A stretch of DNA of 64,000 nucleotides from JAIRNF01 sp031551125 (lineage in GTDB: Bacteria; Bacteroidota; Bacteroidia; Bacteroidales; UBA932). The stretch's first letter is position 1; the number at the start of each line of letters is the position of its first letter. Location of the stretch: positions 62,001-126,000 of the forward strand of contig JAVBOB010000011.1 of NCBI GenBank assembly GCA_031551125.1, read 5' to 3'. Below are positions 25,743 to 33,373 of the stretch, one piece after another. The notes beneath the pieces are model-generated. The model searched no databases and was not told the origin of the DNA. It worked only from the letters and a program-made list of their open reading frames with translations. The position numbers were made by a program, and so were the translations under genes.

Positions 25743-27440
25743 TTACTGCTCAATCTTACTGTTCACGGTTGCTATAATTTCTTTCTCCAGCTCACACGCC
25801 TTGTCGGCAATAACCTTAGCATCGGCAACAATTTTCGTAACAAATGCTTTATCATCAAGGCTGGTAGAGTTTACCTTTACGTTGAGGAATGCGCCAATTA
25901 CTGCCGAGCGAGCGGCCAGCGCGCCAACTCCGGCATCGGTTACCGAGTTGGGGTTGCCAATCTCTACCATAGCCTTCATTACCTGCATTGATTCGTAGCA
26001 CAGCTGCATTACCTTAAACGGAACCTCAATAGCGTAACGGGTAGCATCCTGAATGGCTTGCTTACGTGCCTGCTTTTCTTCGTCTGAGCCTTTGGGCAAA
26101 CCGAATGCTTCCATAATGCGGTTGAAGGCGTTGGTATCTTCATCAACCATATTTACCAGCGCATCAACGTAGTATTTACCTTTTTCCGCCCATGTTGCGA
26201 ACTCTTGCCAGCGGCTGTCCCATCCGGCCTTGTGTGCCGATAGGTTGGCAACCATTGTTCCCAGCGCAACACCCATAGCACCCATGTATGCCGATACAGA
26301 CCCGCCACCCGGCGCAGGTGATTCGGATGCTGTTTCGTTAGCAAATGCCTTCAAGTCCATTTTTATCAGGCGCTGCCGGCTATCGTCTTGCAGAATGTAT
26401 TCTATAATTTTTTTCTTGGGGTCAAAGGGTGTTAGCTCATCTAACCCCATCGTCTTTACAGCTATCTTAATGATTTCTTCATCGGAGATGCCGCATGAAC
26501 GTTCTTGCTTTGTGAGGAAGTATTTTCCCGCATCAAGTATGGCTTGTAAAGGCATTACACCTACCAGCTCAGAACCGGTTACACGTAGCCCACGAGCCTG
26601 TGCACGCTCACAAGCCTTATCGAATGCAATGTGTAGTGGGGTTACTCCAATATCTGTAAGGTTCATGGAGATTTGGGCAACGCCGTACTCTTCAATGTAC
26701 CAGCCAATAGCCTTAACGGTTTTCAGTAAGCCGGGTTCCCATACTTCTTCTCCCTTTGCATCAAGCACCTTCTTTCCGGTAATGGGGTTACCCTCACGCT
26801 TAGGGCGTCCCTTCTCACGCAGGTCGAAGGCAACAGAGTTTGCCCTGCGGGTTGAGGTGGTATTGAGGTTAACGTTATAAGCAATTAGAAAGTTACGTGC
26901 GCCAACGGCTGTAGCACCTGTTCCGGCAACTTGGGTATTGAACTCCGCAGGTCCGAAATCGGGTTTCCAAGCAGGGTCGGCTAGCTTCTTCTTTAGTCCT
27001 TCGTATTCACCGGAGCGGCATTCGGCAAGGTTCTTACGTTTAGCTTCGGTAGCGGCGCTCTCATAGCAATATACAGGAATACCCAACTCGTCGCCAATGC
27101 GCTTAGCCAGCTTACGGGCATATACTACTACTTCTTCCATTGTTATTCCCGATACGGGGATAAGCGGACAAACGTCGGTTGCGCCAAAACGTGGGTGTTC
27201 GCCGTGGTGCTTGCTCATATCAATCAGCTCGGCAGCACGCTTAACAGCACGGAAAGCGGCTTCGCATACCTCTTCGGGTGAGCCTACCATAGTTACTACT
27301 GTACGGTTGGTAGCCTTGCCGGGGTCAACATCAATTAGGCGAACACCCTCAATGGCTTCAATCTCGTTGGTAATTTGTTTTATGATGGACATATCACGGC
27401 CTTCGCTGAAGTTAGGCACGCATTCTATTAATCGTTTCAT
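25743..27440 (-). CDS. ftcD: Bifunctional glutamate formimidoyltransferase / formimidotetrahydrofolate cyclodeaminase
   Basis: A 565-residue fusion. Residues 1 to about 330 are the formiminotransferase (RLIECVPNFSEGRD start, MSKHHGEHPRFGATDVCP, GTGATAVGARNFLIAYN), and about 360-565 the cyclodeaminase (FANETASESPAPGGGSVSA, VDEDTNAFNRIMEAFGLPKG). Together they move the formimino group from histidine-derived formiminoglutamate to tetrahydrofolate and release ammonia. In many bacteria the two parts are separate; the fusion is also seen in animals and Bacteroidota. Other hut genes are not adjacent. ridA lies upstream on the same strand. Confidence 0.95.
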   Translation of the reverse strand: MKRLIECVPNFSEGRDMSIIKQITNEIEAIEGVRLIDVDPGKATNRTVVTMVGSPEEVCEAAFRAVKRAAELIDMSKHHGEHPRFGATDVCPLIPVSGITMEEVVVYARKLAKRIGDELGIPVYCYESAATEAKRKNLAECRSGEYEGLKKKLADPAWKPDFGPAEFNTQVAGTGATAVGARNFLIAYNVNLNTTSTRRANSVAFDLREKGRPKREGNPITGKKVLDAKGEEVWEPGLLKTVKAIGWYIEEYGVAQISMNLTDIGVTPLHIAFDKACERAQARGLRVTGSELVGVMPLQAILDAGKYFLTKQERSCGISDEEIIKIAVKTMGLDELTPFDPKKKIIEYILQDDSRQRLIKMDLKAFANETASESPAPGGGSVSAYMGAMGVALGTMVANLSAHKAGWDSRWQEFATWAEKGKYYVDALVNMVDEDTNAFNRIMEAFGLPKGSDEEKQARKQAIQDATRYAIEVPFKVMQLCYESMQVMKAMVEIGNPNSVTDAGVGALAARSAVIGAFLNVKVNSTSLDDKAFVTKIVADAKVIADKACELEKEIIATVNSKIEQ

Positions 27441-27602
27441 GAATGTTAGTAGTTAGAGAATTTAAAGAAGTTATAGCAGCTAAAGATATAAGTGAAACTC
27501 GGAGTTGAAAGAAAATGCAAGTTGAAATGTTGTCATTATACTTAGATTGTCAACTCTCTTTTCTTCTTTGAGTTCTTTAACTTCTAGGACTTCTTAACTT
27601 CT

Positions 27603-27980
27603 TTATTTCACTGCAATTGTCTCAATCTCAACCATAGCGCCCATGGGCAGCTTAGCCACTTGGTAGGCTACACGTGCGGGCTGGTCGGCCTTGTAGAAGC
27701 CGGCGTACACCTCGTTCATAGCGGTAAAATCATCCATGTTGCTGAGCAGTACGGTTGACTTTACTACGTTATCAAACGTATATCCGGCTGCCTCAAGAAT
27801 CGCTCCGATATTTTTAAGCACTTGTTCGGTTTGCTCTTTAACACCACCCTCTACAAATGCAGCTGTGGCGGGGTTAATGGGTAGCTGACCCGATATGTAT
27901 AATGTTCCGTTGGCTTCTACTGCTTGGCTGTATGGGCCTACTGCTTTAGGTGCTTTTTCTGTGTTGATAATCTTTTTCAT
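27603..27980 (-). CDS. ridA: RidA family enamine/imine deaminase
   Basis: A 125-residue YjgF/YER057c/UK114 protein of normal length. Family blocks: KAPKAVGPYSQAVEANG, LYISGQLPINP and the C-terminal PARVAYQVAKLPMGAMVEIE, which carries the active-site Arg and Glu. RidA hydrolyses reactive 2-aminoacrylate-type intermediates from PLP enzymes. It is upstream of ftcD on the same strand, but the 160-base low-complexity gap suggests separate expression is possible. Confidence 0.94.
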   Translation of the reverse strand: MKKIINTEKAPKAVGPYSQAVEANGTLYISGQLPINPATAAFVEGGVKEQTEQVLKNIGAILEAAGYTFDNVVKSTVLLSNMDDFTAMNEVYAGFYKADQPARVAYQVAKLPMGAMVEIETIAVK

Positions 27981-28409
27981 CGTATGAGTTTGCTTTTATA
28001 TTGTTTTTTGAATTGGCAATGTTTGCAAAGGTAGTGATTTTATTTTTTCGGGAACGGCTTGTTATAGAACATTGAATTAGTTTGGTAGAAAGAACAACAA
28101 TGCCTAAAATAGCTAGATAAATTGAACCACATAGAATATCAATCTGGCATCTTTAGTAAAATTGTAATTGTCAGAGAAGGAATGGCAATTTGGCACGCAG
28201 ATGACGCTGAAAACACAGATTTACACGGTGTAGTCTTTTTCTTACAATCATTCTATTCTATGTACTTACTGTGCTTATGTGTTGAGGAAAGTCCCCTTTA
28301 GGGGATTTAGGGGTTACATGTGGCTTGTGAAATGATACACCGGATACCCTTAGGTTATATCTTCACTGCTTTGTATTTTCGTTTAACTTCTAACGCTTAA
28401 CCATTCACG
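27981..28409. other. Gene-free spacer with repeat phrases
   Basis: No convincing gene. It holds an ACCACATAG phrase, a 30-base phrase at 28197-28226 whose inverted copy is at 36940-36970 (GCAGATGACGCTGAAAACAC), and a CCCCTTTAGGGGATTTAGGGG repeat near 28290. The rest is plain AT-rich sequence. Confidence 0.6.
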
Positions 28410-28916
28410 TTATTCAACTACAAACCTCCACAGCTTATGCTTCCAATCGCCTGCATACTCAATGCCAATGCGGGGAGTAGTTTTGTGGGAGGGGATACCT
28501 TTACCGTCATCCTCCAGCCATATTCTGGCAGAGGGCAGGGATTCTCCGTAGAAAGAAGCATCAATTTCCAAGCGTTTGGTAAGCCGTCCGGGACCAACAG
28601 CACCTTCCACTCCTCTAATGAGAACGGCTTGTGGTTCATCTTCCTTTCCGGTAACAATATTCAGCATTTGGTACATGCCGTATATGAGGTACACGTATAG
28701 CTTGCCTCCCTTGTGAAACATCACATCTGTACGCTTCGTTCGCCCTTTGCTGGCATGGCAGGCAAGGTCTTCCGGTCCGCGATAGGCTTCCACTTCTACA
28801 ATCCGAAAACGCTCTATTCGTCCGTCATCAAAACGGCGTACAATGTACTTGCCAAGTAGGGCAGGGGCAACATTAAGCACATCGCGCTGAAAGAAGCTGG
28901 CGGAGAGTTTTTTCAT
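28410..28916 (-). CDS. mpg: DNA-3-methyladenine glycosylase (AAG/MPG family)
   Basis: A 168-residue base-excision glycosylase, somewhat shorter than the usual 190-210 residues but complete at both ends. Recognisable blocks: VAPALLGKYIVRR, FRIVEVEAYRGPEDLACHAS (catalytic Glu region), RTDVMFHKGGKLYVYLIYGMYQMLNIVT and AVLIRGVE, with the C-terminal PRIGIEYAGDWKHKLWRF. It removes alkylated purines such as 3-methyladenine and hypoxanthine. It is isolated between low-complexity spacers. Confidence 0.9.
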   Translation of the reverse strand: MKKLSASFFQRDVLNVAPALLGKYIVRRFDDGRIERFRIVEVEAYRGPEDLACHASKGRTKRTDVMFHKGGKLYVYLIYGMYQMLNIVTGKEDEPQAVLIRGVEGAVGPGRLTKRLEIDASFYGESLPSARIWLEDDGKGIPSHKTTPRIGIEYAGDWKHKLWRFVVE

Positions 28917-29066
28917 CTTTGAGTGGTGTAGTAAAAAAGTAGTGTAGTAGTGTAGTAGCGTGGTAGTGTAATGTAGTGTGAATGATAAGAGTGGAAAGTA
29001 GAAAATGCTATAACATTGACACTTTTAAAAACACTCCATACTGCTACACTACCATACTACTCATTA
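28917..29066. repeat. Low-complexity GTAGTGTAGTA word repeat
   Basis: Repeats of TAGTGTAGTAGTG and TAGTAAAAAAGTAGTG on the left, and the complementary CATACTGCTACACTACCATA on the right, form an approximate inverted pair between two divergent genes. Confidence 0.65.
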
Positions 29067-29075
29067 TAAAAATTG

Positions 29076-29083
29076 TATCTTTG
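29076..29083 (+). promoter_or_regulatory. Bacteroidota -7 promoter element
   Basis: TATCTTTG, followed by CAATC, is 21 bases upstream of the DUF4296 lipoprotein start codon. Confidence 0.65.
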
Positions 29084-29104
29084 CAATCTTAGAGTCGCAA
29101 AAGT

Positions 29105-29581
29105 ATGAAAAAAACAGCTGGCATACAGTTAATCTTATTGGTGTTTGTTCTTGCCGTATTGTCGGGATGTAAGGTAAATCACGGAATACCGGAGCGGAAG
29201 ATGGTAAAAATACTGGTAGATATGCACTTGGCTGATGGTATTGTTATAGCCTCGGATATGCAGTACCAGCTGGCCGACTCCAGCGCGTACTACGGGGCTA
29301 TTCTTAAAAAATACGGCTATACCCGAGAGGAGTTCAGAGCGGCGGTTAACTCATATCTGAAAAGTCCGCTGGAGTTTGAAAAAATATATGAAGAGGTAAT
29401 AGTACAGCTGAAGGAGATGGAAAAGGAATATGCGCCACCTGCTTCAACAGCAAATGCTCCTATGCCGGAGGTAGCAACGGATGGTACAACCATAAGTGCA
29501 GAACATGAAGGCAACAGCTTGCGGGAGCTGCATTACGAGCTGTCTGTTGCCGGAGATACGTTGAGAGTATATTGGTATTAG
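29105..29581 (+). CDS. DUF4296 domain lipoprotein
   Basis: A 158-residue protein with a lipoprotein signal (MKKTAGIQLILLVFVLAVLS followed by GC; Cys22) and a helical domain around IPERKMVKILVDMHLADGIV and KKYGYTREEFRAAVNSYLKSP, which I recognise as DUF4296, a Bacteroidota family. A Glu-rich helix and low-complexity Ala/Pro/Thr stretch (about 105-135) follow. Function unknown. It is 32 bases upstream of an amidohydrolase on the same strand and probably co-transcribed with it. Confidence 0.85.
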   Translation: MKKTAGIQLILLVFVLAVLSGCKVNHGIPERKMVKILVDMHLADGIVIASDMQYQLADSSAYYGAILKKYGYTREEFRAAVNSYLKSPLEFEKIYEEVIVQLKEMEKEYAPPASTANAPMPEVATDGTTISAEHEGNSLRELHYELSVAGDTLRVYWY

Positions 29582-29613
29582 CTTACATTCATTATTCAGA
29601 ATAATATTTTTTT

Positions 29614-30804
29614 ATGCGTAAAATAGCCGCACACTATATTTTTCCGATAAACGATAAGCCAATAAAAAGAGGACTGCTAACGCTTAGCGATTCGGGAGAA
29701 ATACTGTCGATAGGGCAGCTGGGCGAAGGAGAAGAAGAATCGGTTGAGTTTTACAACGGTATTCTTTGTCCGGGCTTTGTGAATGCTCATTGCCATTTGG
29801 AGCTGTCATCAATGCTGGGTTCTGTGCCTAAGCATACGGGTATTATAGGCTTTATTGAACATATTGCAATGTATCGGCATGAGCATGACATTGCAAAGCA
29901 GCAAGCCGCCATTCTTTCTGCCGACGTAGCAATGGCAGCCGAAGGTATTGTTGCTGTCGGTGATATTTCTAACTCCGATACCAGCTTTGGTATTAAGGCA
30001 AGCAGCCCTATATTTTATCACAACTTTATAGAGGTATTTGCCGGCAACCCGTTATTTGCCCATAAGGCGTTTAACGATGGGGTGGCGCTAACGGCAAAAG
30101 CCCAGCTGTTGGGACTTACCGCTACGCTTACACCACATGCTCCGTACTCCATGTCTGATAAGCTGTTTAGCGATACGGTGCAAGAGGCGGTGAGATCGGG
30201 AATTATAAGCATTCACAACCAGGAATGTACGGAAGAGAACGAATACTTTATTGACGGTAGCGGTCGCTTTGCAGGACTTTACGAGAAGGAAGGTTTCGAA
30301 CCACCGAGAGTTATCGGTAAGCCTTCGATATTTCGCTTGCTTGAACAGCTGGAAGCAGCTGTTCGACTGCTCTTAATACATAACCTGTTTACTAGTTCCG
30401 AAGATTACGATGCGGTGATGGAGAAGAACAGCAACACCAGCTGGGTGTTGTGTCCTTGCTCCAACCTGTATATCGAAAACCGAATGCCTCCGGTAGCGAT
30501 GCTATACCACAAGGGGGCTAACGTAGCAATTGGCACGGATAGCCTTTCATCAAACGAACAGCTGTCGATGTTGGCTGAGCTGAAAGCTATAGCAACACAC
30601 TTTCCTGCTGTACCATTAGATGTATTGCTGTTGTGGGCAACGCAAGGCGGAGCAAAGGCGCTGGGTATAGACCATTGCGTTGGCGATTTTACTGTTGGTA
30701 AATGTCCGGGGGTGGTGTTGGTTGAAGGTATTGATTTTGACAACATGCAGCTGACGCCTACCGCACGTGCCGGCATGCTTGTTCCGGCAGGAGTAATTTC
30801 ATAG
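29614..30804 (+). CDS. Amidohydrolase family deaminase
   Basis: A 396-residue cytosine deaminase/chlorohydrolase-type amidohydrolase. The metal site is read from GFVNAHCHLELSS (HxH at about residue 56), TPHAPYSM, ISIHNQECTEEN (His and the catalytic Glu) and the late Asp in AIGTDSLSSN. Candidates in this family include S-adenosylhomocysteine, guanine and aminodeoxyfutalosine deaminases. Because the genome has mqnA, a role as aminodeoxyfutalosine deaminase in menaquinone synthesis is plausible; this is inference. It follows the DUF4296 lipoprotein gene. Confidence 0.87.
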   Translation: MRKIAAHYIFPINDKPIKRGLLTLSDSGEILSIGQLGEGEEESVEFYNGILCPGFVNAHCHLELSSMLGSVPKHTGIIGFIEHIAMYRHEHDIAKQQAAILSADVAMAAEGIVAVGDISNSDTSFGIKASSPIFYHNFIEVFAGNPLFAHKAFNDGVALTAKAQLLGLTATLTPHAPYSMSDKLFSDTVQEAVRSGIISIHNQECTEENEYFIDGSGRFAGLYEKEGFEPPRVIGKPSIFRLLEQLEAAVRLLLIHNLFTSSEDYDAVMEKNSNTSWVLCPCSNLYIENRMPPVAMLYHKGANVAIGTDSLSSNEQLSMLAELKAIATHFPAVPLDVLLLWATQGGAKALGIDHCVGDFTVGKCPGVVLVEGIDFDNMQLTPTARAGMLVPAGVIS

Positions 30805-30806
30805 TC

Positions 30807-31021
30807 GTTGTTTGCCCCCTTCGGGGACAAGTGTGGGAGAGTATCTTTCTACTCCGTGAGTTACACTCACGGTTATTCATATTTGCCCGCTTCGCGGACA
30901 TTTTGATAAAACATTTCTCATAAAACTTGTCCCAAAGGGACTAAATATGCATAACCGTGGGTGAAGCCCACGGGGAAGGATGCCATTCTTTGTAGCTCCT
31001 GTCCCCGAAGGGGGCGAACAG
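30807..31021. repeat. REP/BIME element, full transposase-less copy
   Basis: Inverted pair of the same REP units as at 12021-12275: TTGCCCCCTTCGGGGAC, CCGTGAGTTACACTCACGG, TTATTCATATTTGCCCGC, then GTCCCAAAGGGAC, TATGCATAACCGTGG and GTCCCCGAAGGGGGCGAAC. It begins 3 bases after the amidohydrolase stop and may double as its terminator. Confidence 0.87.
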
Positions 31022-31192
31022 TGGTGTATGGACTAGACGCTGGAAACCTGACGACATAACCAACAACCCGTCGATAACTTGCACTTCATTTTATGCGGTA
31101 GTTTTACCCAACATTTTATATATTTGTTCGCTCTAGGCACTTGCTTCTTTTCCTATTAACTATTCACCATTAACTAACCATTCACTAAACGA

Positions 31193-32497
31193 ATGAAAAA
31201 CCACCATCCCTCTCAAAGCGGTATCCGCTCATTCCCTAAGAACTATTGGACGGTAATTATTATGGAGTTTTTCGAGCGCGGGTCGTACTACGGCGTAATG
31301 TCCATACTGTCCGTTTACCTTACCATGAGTCTAAACGAAGGCGGACTGGGCTTTTCAAAAGAGAGCGTTGGGGTGATTAAAAGTACGATTACGCCCTTGC
31401 TATACTTACTACCCATTTTGTCGGGGGCCATTGCCGACCGTTACGGCTACCGTAAACTGCTGATGGGCGCTTTTGCTGTAATGAGTATAGGCTACCTGTT
31501 TACGGGCTTATCCAATACCTATCCTACAGTGTTTGCCAGCTTGCTGTTAATGGTATGTGGGGCAGGATGTTTTAAGCCTATCATCTCCGGAACTATTGCG
31601 CGTAGCACAAACGAGCATAACTCAACGCTGGGATTCGGCATCTTCTACTGGACTATCAACCTTGGTGCGTTCCTTGTGCCGCTTCTTATTATTCCCATTC
31701 TAAAGACCATATCGTACTCTTACATATTCTACATGGCGGCTATTGCAACAGGTTCGCTTATACTGCTCAACCTGTTTGTTTACAAGGAGCCCGAACGCCC
31801 GAAGAGTACCAAAACGATAGGGCAGGTGCTAACCGGAGCTTTGCTGGTGCTGAAAGATTACCGCTTTGTAACAATGATTGCCATATACTCCTGCTTTTGG
31901 ATTCTTTACTTCCAAATGTTTGATACGGTGCTGTGGTACGTGCGCGATTACATTGATGCCACTCCGCTAAACAATGCTGTGAACAGCTTTCTTGGATTAT
32001 TTACCGATAACCCTTCATGGCACTTCGATATAGAGCACGTTACAGTTATTAACGCGGGTGTAATTATACTACTGCAAATGGTTGTATCATCGTTGGTGAA
32101 GAATACGAAAGCCTTACCCACTATGATTTTGGGAATAAGCTTCGGAACGCTTGGTTTCGTTATTCTTGCGCTATCAACCAGTATTTGGGTATTTATGGCG
32201 GGTATTGCGGTGTTTACGCTGGGTGAAATGACGGCTCATCCCAAGTTTATATCCTACGTGGGTTTAATCGCTCCTGAGGATAAGAAGGCGCTATATCTTG
32301 GTTACTCTTTCTTATACGGGGTTATTGGTAGTGGAGTTGGTGGTATTCTGGGCGCCTCACTCTACGTTTACTTTGTTGATAAGCTGCACGACCCAAAAAC
32401 GCTATGGCTTATTTTTAGCGGTATTGGTGTACTTACTATTGCGGGCTTGCTGCTGTACAATAAATTCCTTGCGCCGAAAACGAAGCAAGCGAATTAA
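31193..32497 (+). CDS. POT family proton-dependent peptide transporter
   Basis: A 434-residue major-facilitator protein of the POT/PTR2 type with about 12 helices. Signatures: EFFERGSYYG near residue 27 (the ExxERFxYYG motif, with Gly where Phe is usual), GAIADRYGYRKLL, GAGCFKPIISGTIARSTN and FYWTINLGAFLVPL. These transporters take up di- and tripeptides with protons. A loop insert with residues DNPSWHFDIEH sits in the middle. It stands alone between repeat-rich spacers. Confidence 0.9.
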   Translation: MKNHHPSQSGIRSFPKNYWTVIIMEFFERGSYYGVMSILSVYLTMSLNEGGLGFSKESVGVIKSTITPLLYLLPILSGAIADRYGYRKLLMGAFAVMSIGYLFTGLSNTYPTVFASLLLMVCGAGCFKPIISGTIARSTNEHNSTLGFGIFYWTINLGAFLVPLLIIPILKTISYSYIFYMAAIATGSLILLNLFVYKEPERPKSTKTIGQVLTGALLVLKDYRFVTMIAIYSCFWILYFQMFDTVLWYVRDYIDATPLNNAVNSFLGLFTDNPSWHFDIEHVTVINAGVIILLQMVVSSLVKNTKALPTMILGISFGTLGFVILALSTSIWVFMAGIAVFTLGEMTAHPKFISYVGLIAPEDKKALYLGYSFLYGVIGSGVGGILGASLYVYFVDKLHDPKTLWLIFSGIGVLTIAGLLLYNKFLAPKTKQAN

Positions 32498-32540
32498 GAA
32501 TTACGAATAAGGAGTTATGATTTTATGTTATTAGATCAAA

Positions 32541-32637
32541 GTCGTTATTGCGAGCGAAGCGAAGCAATCTCATCAAATTAAGCAGGTTGGTTAGCTGCGC
32601 TTCCCTTCGGGTCAGCAAAAAGCGCTTCGCAATGACG
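32541..32637. repeat. Dispersed palindrome, family A, with inserted sequence
   Basis: Left arm GTCGTTATTGCGAGCGAAGC and right arm AGCGCTTCGCAATGACGTC match the family A arms at 3382, with extra sequence between them. Confidence 0.7.
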
Positions 32638-32692
32638 TCATGGTCGGAAGATTTTTATATGATAGCTTCCAGCCACTTGAGACACCTACTAT

Positions 32693-32826
32693 CGTCCTGA
32701 AAGGACAACTTAGCTCAGCCCAACGCAAACGAAGTGGCGCGTTGGGATAGCGTGTGAAAAGTTGACTGCGCCCTGAAAGGGCAGCTTAAAGAATGTAGCC
32801 GTATAAGTTGCCCTTTCAGGGCGTAG
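32693..32826. repeat. Dispersed palindrome, family E (CCCTGAAAGGGC type)
   Basis: GTCCTGAAAGGAC, GCGCCCTGAAAGGGC and TTGCCCTTTCAGGGCG occur within 134 bases and pair with one another. It is one of several repeat families packed in the 876-base gene-free stretch 32498-33373. Confidence 0.7.
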
Positions 32827-33012
32827 TAAGCAGGGAGTGCCGTTATTTTTCCCAAGGCGTTGCCATTGGGCTGAACCGAGTTTACGAGCTCACCGAAGGT
32901 AAATAAGCTGGTCTTCCAGACCGACAATTAAAACAATAAGTTCATTGCTAATAATTTGAAATCTTCCGACCATGACTGATTACAAATACCGCTTAACGTA
33001 GGTATTGCTTAG

Positions 33013-33182
33013 CCGGTGGCTCCGTTAGGAGCCGAATCTTTGTAGCCTGAATAGAGAGGTTGGTTTTTCGCTCCGTAGGAGCGACATCTTGAACTCATAT
33101 ATTAATTAAGATGCTGCTCCTAGCGGAGCAGAGTTTTGCATCACGACTGTTTTCTACAAAGATGTTGCTCCTACGGAGCAAA
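33013..33182. repeat. Dispersed palindrome, family D (GCTCCGTAGGAGC type)
   Basis: Four hairpins: GGCTCCGTTAGGAGCC, CGCTCCGTAGGAGCG, TGCTCCTAGCGGAGCA and TGCTCCTACGGAGCA, spaced 40-60 bases apart with a shared AATCTTTGTAG phrase. A shorter two-hairpin copy is at 43464. Further on (33240-33300) is a family F piece (AAATTATAAATTT, GCGGTATTACAAATGC). No gene is visible. Confidence 0.8.
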
Positions 33183-33373
33183 GCCAGCTATGTTGTCTGT
33201 GTGGTTATGGTAATGTTTGCGAAAGTAGTGGTTGATGTGCAAACCAAATTATAAATTTGGTAAACAATAAAGCGGTATTACAAATGCTGCTTAGCATAAG
33301 CACTAGCGGGGAATTTACCTTTCACTACTCACCATTAACCATTAACTATTCACTATTAACCATTCACCATTCA

